A stretch of DNA of 44,156 bases, taken from the NCBI GenBank assembly GCA_947631665.1, contig CANRMF010000014.1, positions 1-44,156 of the forward strand, given 5' to 3'. The notes under the pieces were generated by a model. The model worked only from the letters and a program-made list of their open reading frames with translations. It was not told where the DNA came from and searched no databases. A program made the position numbers and the translations under genes. Position 1 is the first letter of the stretch; the number at the start of each line of letters is the position of its first letter. Positions 42,367-44,156 of the stretch are shown one piece after another. Origin of the DNA: an uncultured Lachnospiraceae bacterium. Lineage in GTDB: Bacteria; Bacillota; Clostridia; Lachnospirales; Lachnospiraceae.

Positions 42367-43248
42367 TTATTTAAAAAGGTATGCAGTGCTTATCATAATA
42401 ACGGTAATCAGGCATTGCTCCAATTTGCCGTAAATGTAAAATTTTTTGAGCGCGGCGTCGGAAATAAATGAAAAACACTGCGCCATTGTGGATATTCCGC
42501 CAAATACCGCGGAAAGAATGACGCAGAAAAAGGTATTGGGGAAAATACCGTTTTCTGTTATATATTTCAGACCGGTTGTGATTTCAAAAAGCGAAGAAAG
42601 ATTTCTCCAATATGGAATCTGCCAATTCTGTAAAAGCGATACGGCAGTGGAAAATAAAATGACAAACACACAGATTTTTGTGATGGACGCCACAGCGGGC
42701 TGAATAATTCCGTTCGCGCCGGACTGCTGGATCCCGCATTCCGTTTTATGGCTGAAAAAGAAACGGTTTATCAATCCGGTCAGCGCGGGCGGGAGATAAA
42801 TAAAAAAAATCAACTCTGATACCGGAACTTTATCGCATAAACAGGAAAATCCGATGTAATTGACGACGAAGGACAGACTGCAGTTGTTGCAGAAAGTCAT
42901 AAGGTGCGCAGATTCCGAAAAGGAGAGTTTTTTCATCTGATACAGTTCTGAAATTGTTTTTGCGCCCATAGGAAATCCGCTTAGAAAACTTAATATCATA
43001 GCGAATGTACCGTTGGGCGATAAACCGTATATGCCATGAAGTACAGGATAAAAAATTCTGGCGATATTTTCCGTCAGATTTTGGCTTGTAATAATATTTG
43101 CAATTAAAATAAACGGAAACAGGGCAGGAATGACCTGATACAGAGAAAGCCGGATTCCGCTTTTGACACCGGAGATGACTGCCGCCGGAAATGAAAGAAT
43201 AATCCCGATGGACAGTATACATAAGACAGATAAGAATATTTTTTTCAT
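42367..43248 (-). CDS. YlbJ-like sporulation integral membrane protein
   Basis: A 293-residue membrane protein with about seven or eight hydrophobic segments. The sequence shows the nucleoside-recognition (gate) type layout of YlbJ/SpoVV: SLYQVIPALFPFILIANII, LSFLSGFPMGAKTISELYQ and CNNCSLSFVVNYIG. In Bacillus YlbJ is needed for spore cortex formation and is placed next to coaD, as here, but this copy faces the other way. The start at 43248 has AAGGGA upstream; the open frame runs on to 43293 without a ribosome site. The call as YlbJ rests on both motifs and position. Confidence 0.75.
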   Translation of the reverse strand: MKKIFLSVLCILSIGIILSFPAAVISGVKSGIRLSLYQVIPALFPFILIANIITSQNLTENIARIFYPVLHGIYGLSPNGTFAMILSFLSGFPMGAKTISELYQMKKLSFSESAHLMTFCNNCSLSFVVNYIGFSCLCDKVPVSELIFFIYLPPALTGLINRFFFSHKTECGIQQSGANGIIQPAVASITKICVFVILFSTAVSLLQNWQIPYWRNLSSLFEITTGLKYITENGIFPNTFFCVILSAVFGGISTMAQCFSFISDAALKKFYIYGKLEQCLITVIMISTAYLFK

Positions 43249-43302
43249 TACAGAGATTTCCCTTAATTGTTTTCTATTTCTATATTTATGCAAATAATAC
43301 GG

Positions 43303-43331
43303 TTGAAATTATCAGAAAAATACAATAAAAT
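43303..43331 (+). promoter_or_regulatory. Promoter of the metallo-beta-lactamase gene
   Basis: TTGAAA (43303-43308), 17 bases, TAAAAT (43326-43331), about 25 bases before the start codon. Confidence 0.65.
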
Positions 43332-43356
43332 GGACAAGGAAGTTTAGAGGTGGATT

Positions 43357-44154
43357 ATGATTATTGCGCCGATTTCTAGCGGAAGCAGGGGAAACAGCAT
43401 ATTGATAGCGCATGAAGGCACCAGATTGCTCGTAGATGCCGGTATCAGCGGAAAACGCATAGAGGAGGGACTGTCTTTTTACGGATACCGTCCCACAGAC
43501 TTAAACGGACTGTTGATTACGCATGAGCATACGGATCACATTCAGGGGCTCGGCGTTTTTTTGAGGAAGTATGATATTCCGGTGTACGCTCCGAAAGAAA
43601 CGATTGCGGCAGTGCTGTCCTCGCCGAAGATTGGTAAAGTCAATCCGGCGTTATTCAACCCGATAGAGGTCGGAGAATGTACGCAGATAGAGAAGGTTTC
43701 CGTCTTTCCGATAAAAGTGGTACATGACGCCGTCAATCCGGTCTGCTACCGGTTTGATACTTCGGAAAAATCATGCGCGGTAGTCACAGATCTGGGCTGT
43801 TACGATGATACGCTGGTCAGCAGGCTGAAAGGGCTGGATACGGTTTTAATAGAGTCAAATCACGATATCCGTATGCTTCAGACGGGGCCATATCCTTTTC
43901 CGTTAAAACAGAGGATTTGGGGCAGTCAGGGGCATTTGTCCAATGAAAACTGCGGCAGGCTTTTAAGCAGGATTGCCGGAAAACGGCTGAAACATATTAT
44001 TCTGGGACATCTGAGTGGAGAAAACAATTATCCGGAGTTAGCTTTTGAGGCGGTTCGGAATGAAATAAATTTTGCAGACAACGGAATCAATGCGGACGAG
44101 TTGGATATTCAGGTCGCCAGCAGAACAGAGCCGTCCTGTCTGGTTGAATTTTAG
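43357..44154 (+). CDS. walJ: MBL-fold hydrolase, WalJ/YycJ type
   Basis: A 265-residue metallo-beta-lactamase fold protein. It has the metal motif H56-x-H58-x-D60-H61 (THEHTDH), the opening SSGSRGNSILI with LLVDAGISGKRIEE, and later metal ligands H in HDAVNP and GHLSGENN. These match YycJ/WalJ of Bacillus, an exonuclease-like protein tied to DNA replication and cell wall signalling. In Bacillus it lies at the walRK locus; here no walR or walK is in the window, though they could follow past its end. The stop is two bases before the window edge. Confidence 0.75.
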   Translation: MIIAPISSGSRGNSILIAHEGTRLLVDAGISGKRIEEGLSFYGYRPTDLNGLLITHEHTDHIQGLGVFLRKYDIPVYAPKETIAAVLSSPKIGKVNPALFNPIEVGECTQIEKVSVFPIKVVHDAVNPVCYRFDTSEKSCAVVTDLGCYDDTLVSRLKGLDTVLIESNHDIRMLQTGPYPFPLKQRIWGSQGHLSNENCGRLLSRIAGKRLKHIILGHLSGENNYPELAFEAVRNEINFADNGINADELDIQVASRTEPSCLVEF

Positions 44155-44156
44155 GA

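Overview
The window is a stretch of core chromosome from a low-GC Gram-positive bacterium of the class Clostridia, most likely a member of the Lachnospiraceae. The evidence is gene order and protein type: yicC-gmk-rpoZ, recA-recX-rny, rsmD-coaD with ylbJ close by, ispH running into rpsA, strong AGGAGG ribosome sites, an LTA synthase-type enzyme and a Gram-positive LexA box at recA. MurE carries the DNPR motif and lies next to dapF, which points to meso-diaminopimelate peptidoglycan. The ylbJ-like gene suggests an endospore-forming lineage. No phage, insertion sequence, CRISPR array or defence island was seen.

Layout, left half. Two tRNA genes (Val-TAC, Met-CAT) open the window. An operon follows: ispF, a DUF2156 protein, a GNAT acetyltransferase, cysS, mrnC and rlmB (332-5497, terminator at 5491). 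A second operon holds yicC, gmk, rpoZ, rimO, pgsA and a type Ic aspartate aminotransferase (5618-10615, terminator at 10629). recA-recX come next under a consensus promoter with a LexA operator. rny follows with its own promoter and a hairpin over its ribosome site. Then come proC, a NUDIX hydrolase, an unidentified membrane protein and xerD. A minus-strand DAHP synthase converges on xerD and shares a two-way terminator with it.

Layout, right half. A lone M16 metallopeptidase and an LTA synthase-type protein with a TIG-like tail are followed by two S11 D,D-carboxypeptidases on either side of scpA-scpB. A 360-base non-coding gap at 26239-26600 holds a duplicated 54-bp repeat and a large nested palindrome, the most unusual DNA in the window. 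dapF, murE and asnB follow. After them lies a five-gene biotin-dependent, sodium-pumping decarboxylase operon (31075-36392) that carries both an acyl-CoA type and an oxaloacetate type carboxyltransferase. The window ends with an HI0933-type flavoprotein, cmk, ispH and rpsA (the last two overlapping), rsmD-coaD and a coiled-coil gene, a minus-strand ylbJ-like gene, and a WalJ-type metallo-beta-lactamase.

The genes are mostly housekeeping: isoprenoid synthesis (ispF, ispH), translation and RNA turnover (cysS, mrnC, rlmB, rimO, rny, rsmD, rpsA), chromosome handling (recA, recX, xerD, scpAB) and the cell envelope (pgsA, LTA synthase, dac genes, dapF, murE). I found no clearly new multi-gene system. 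The best leads are the structured repeat at 26237-26442, the dual-carboxyltransferase Na+ pump, the ispH/rpsA overlap, the DUF2156-GNAT pair in front of cysS, and several hairpins that overlap ribosome sites or promoters.
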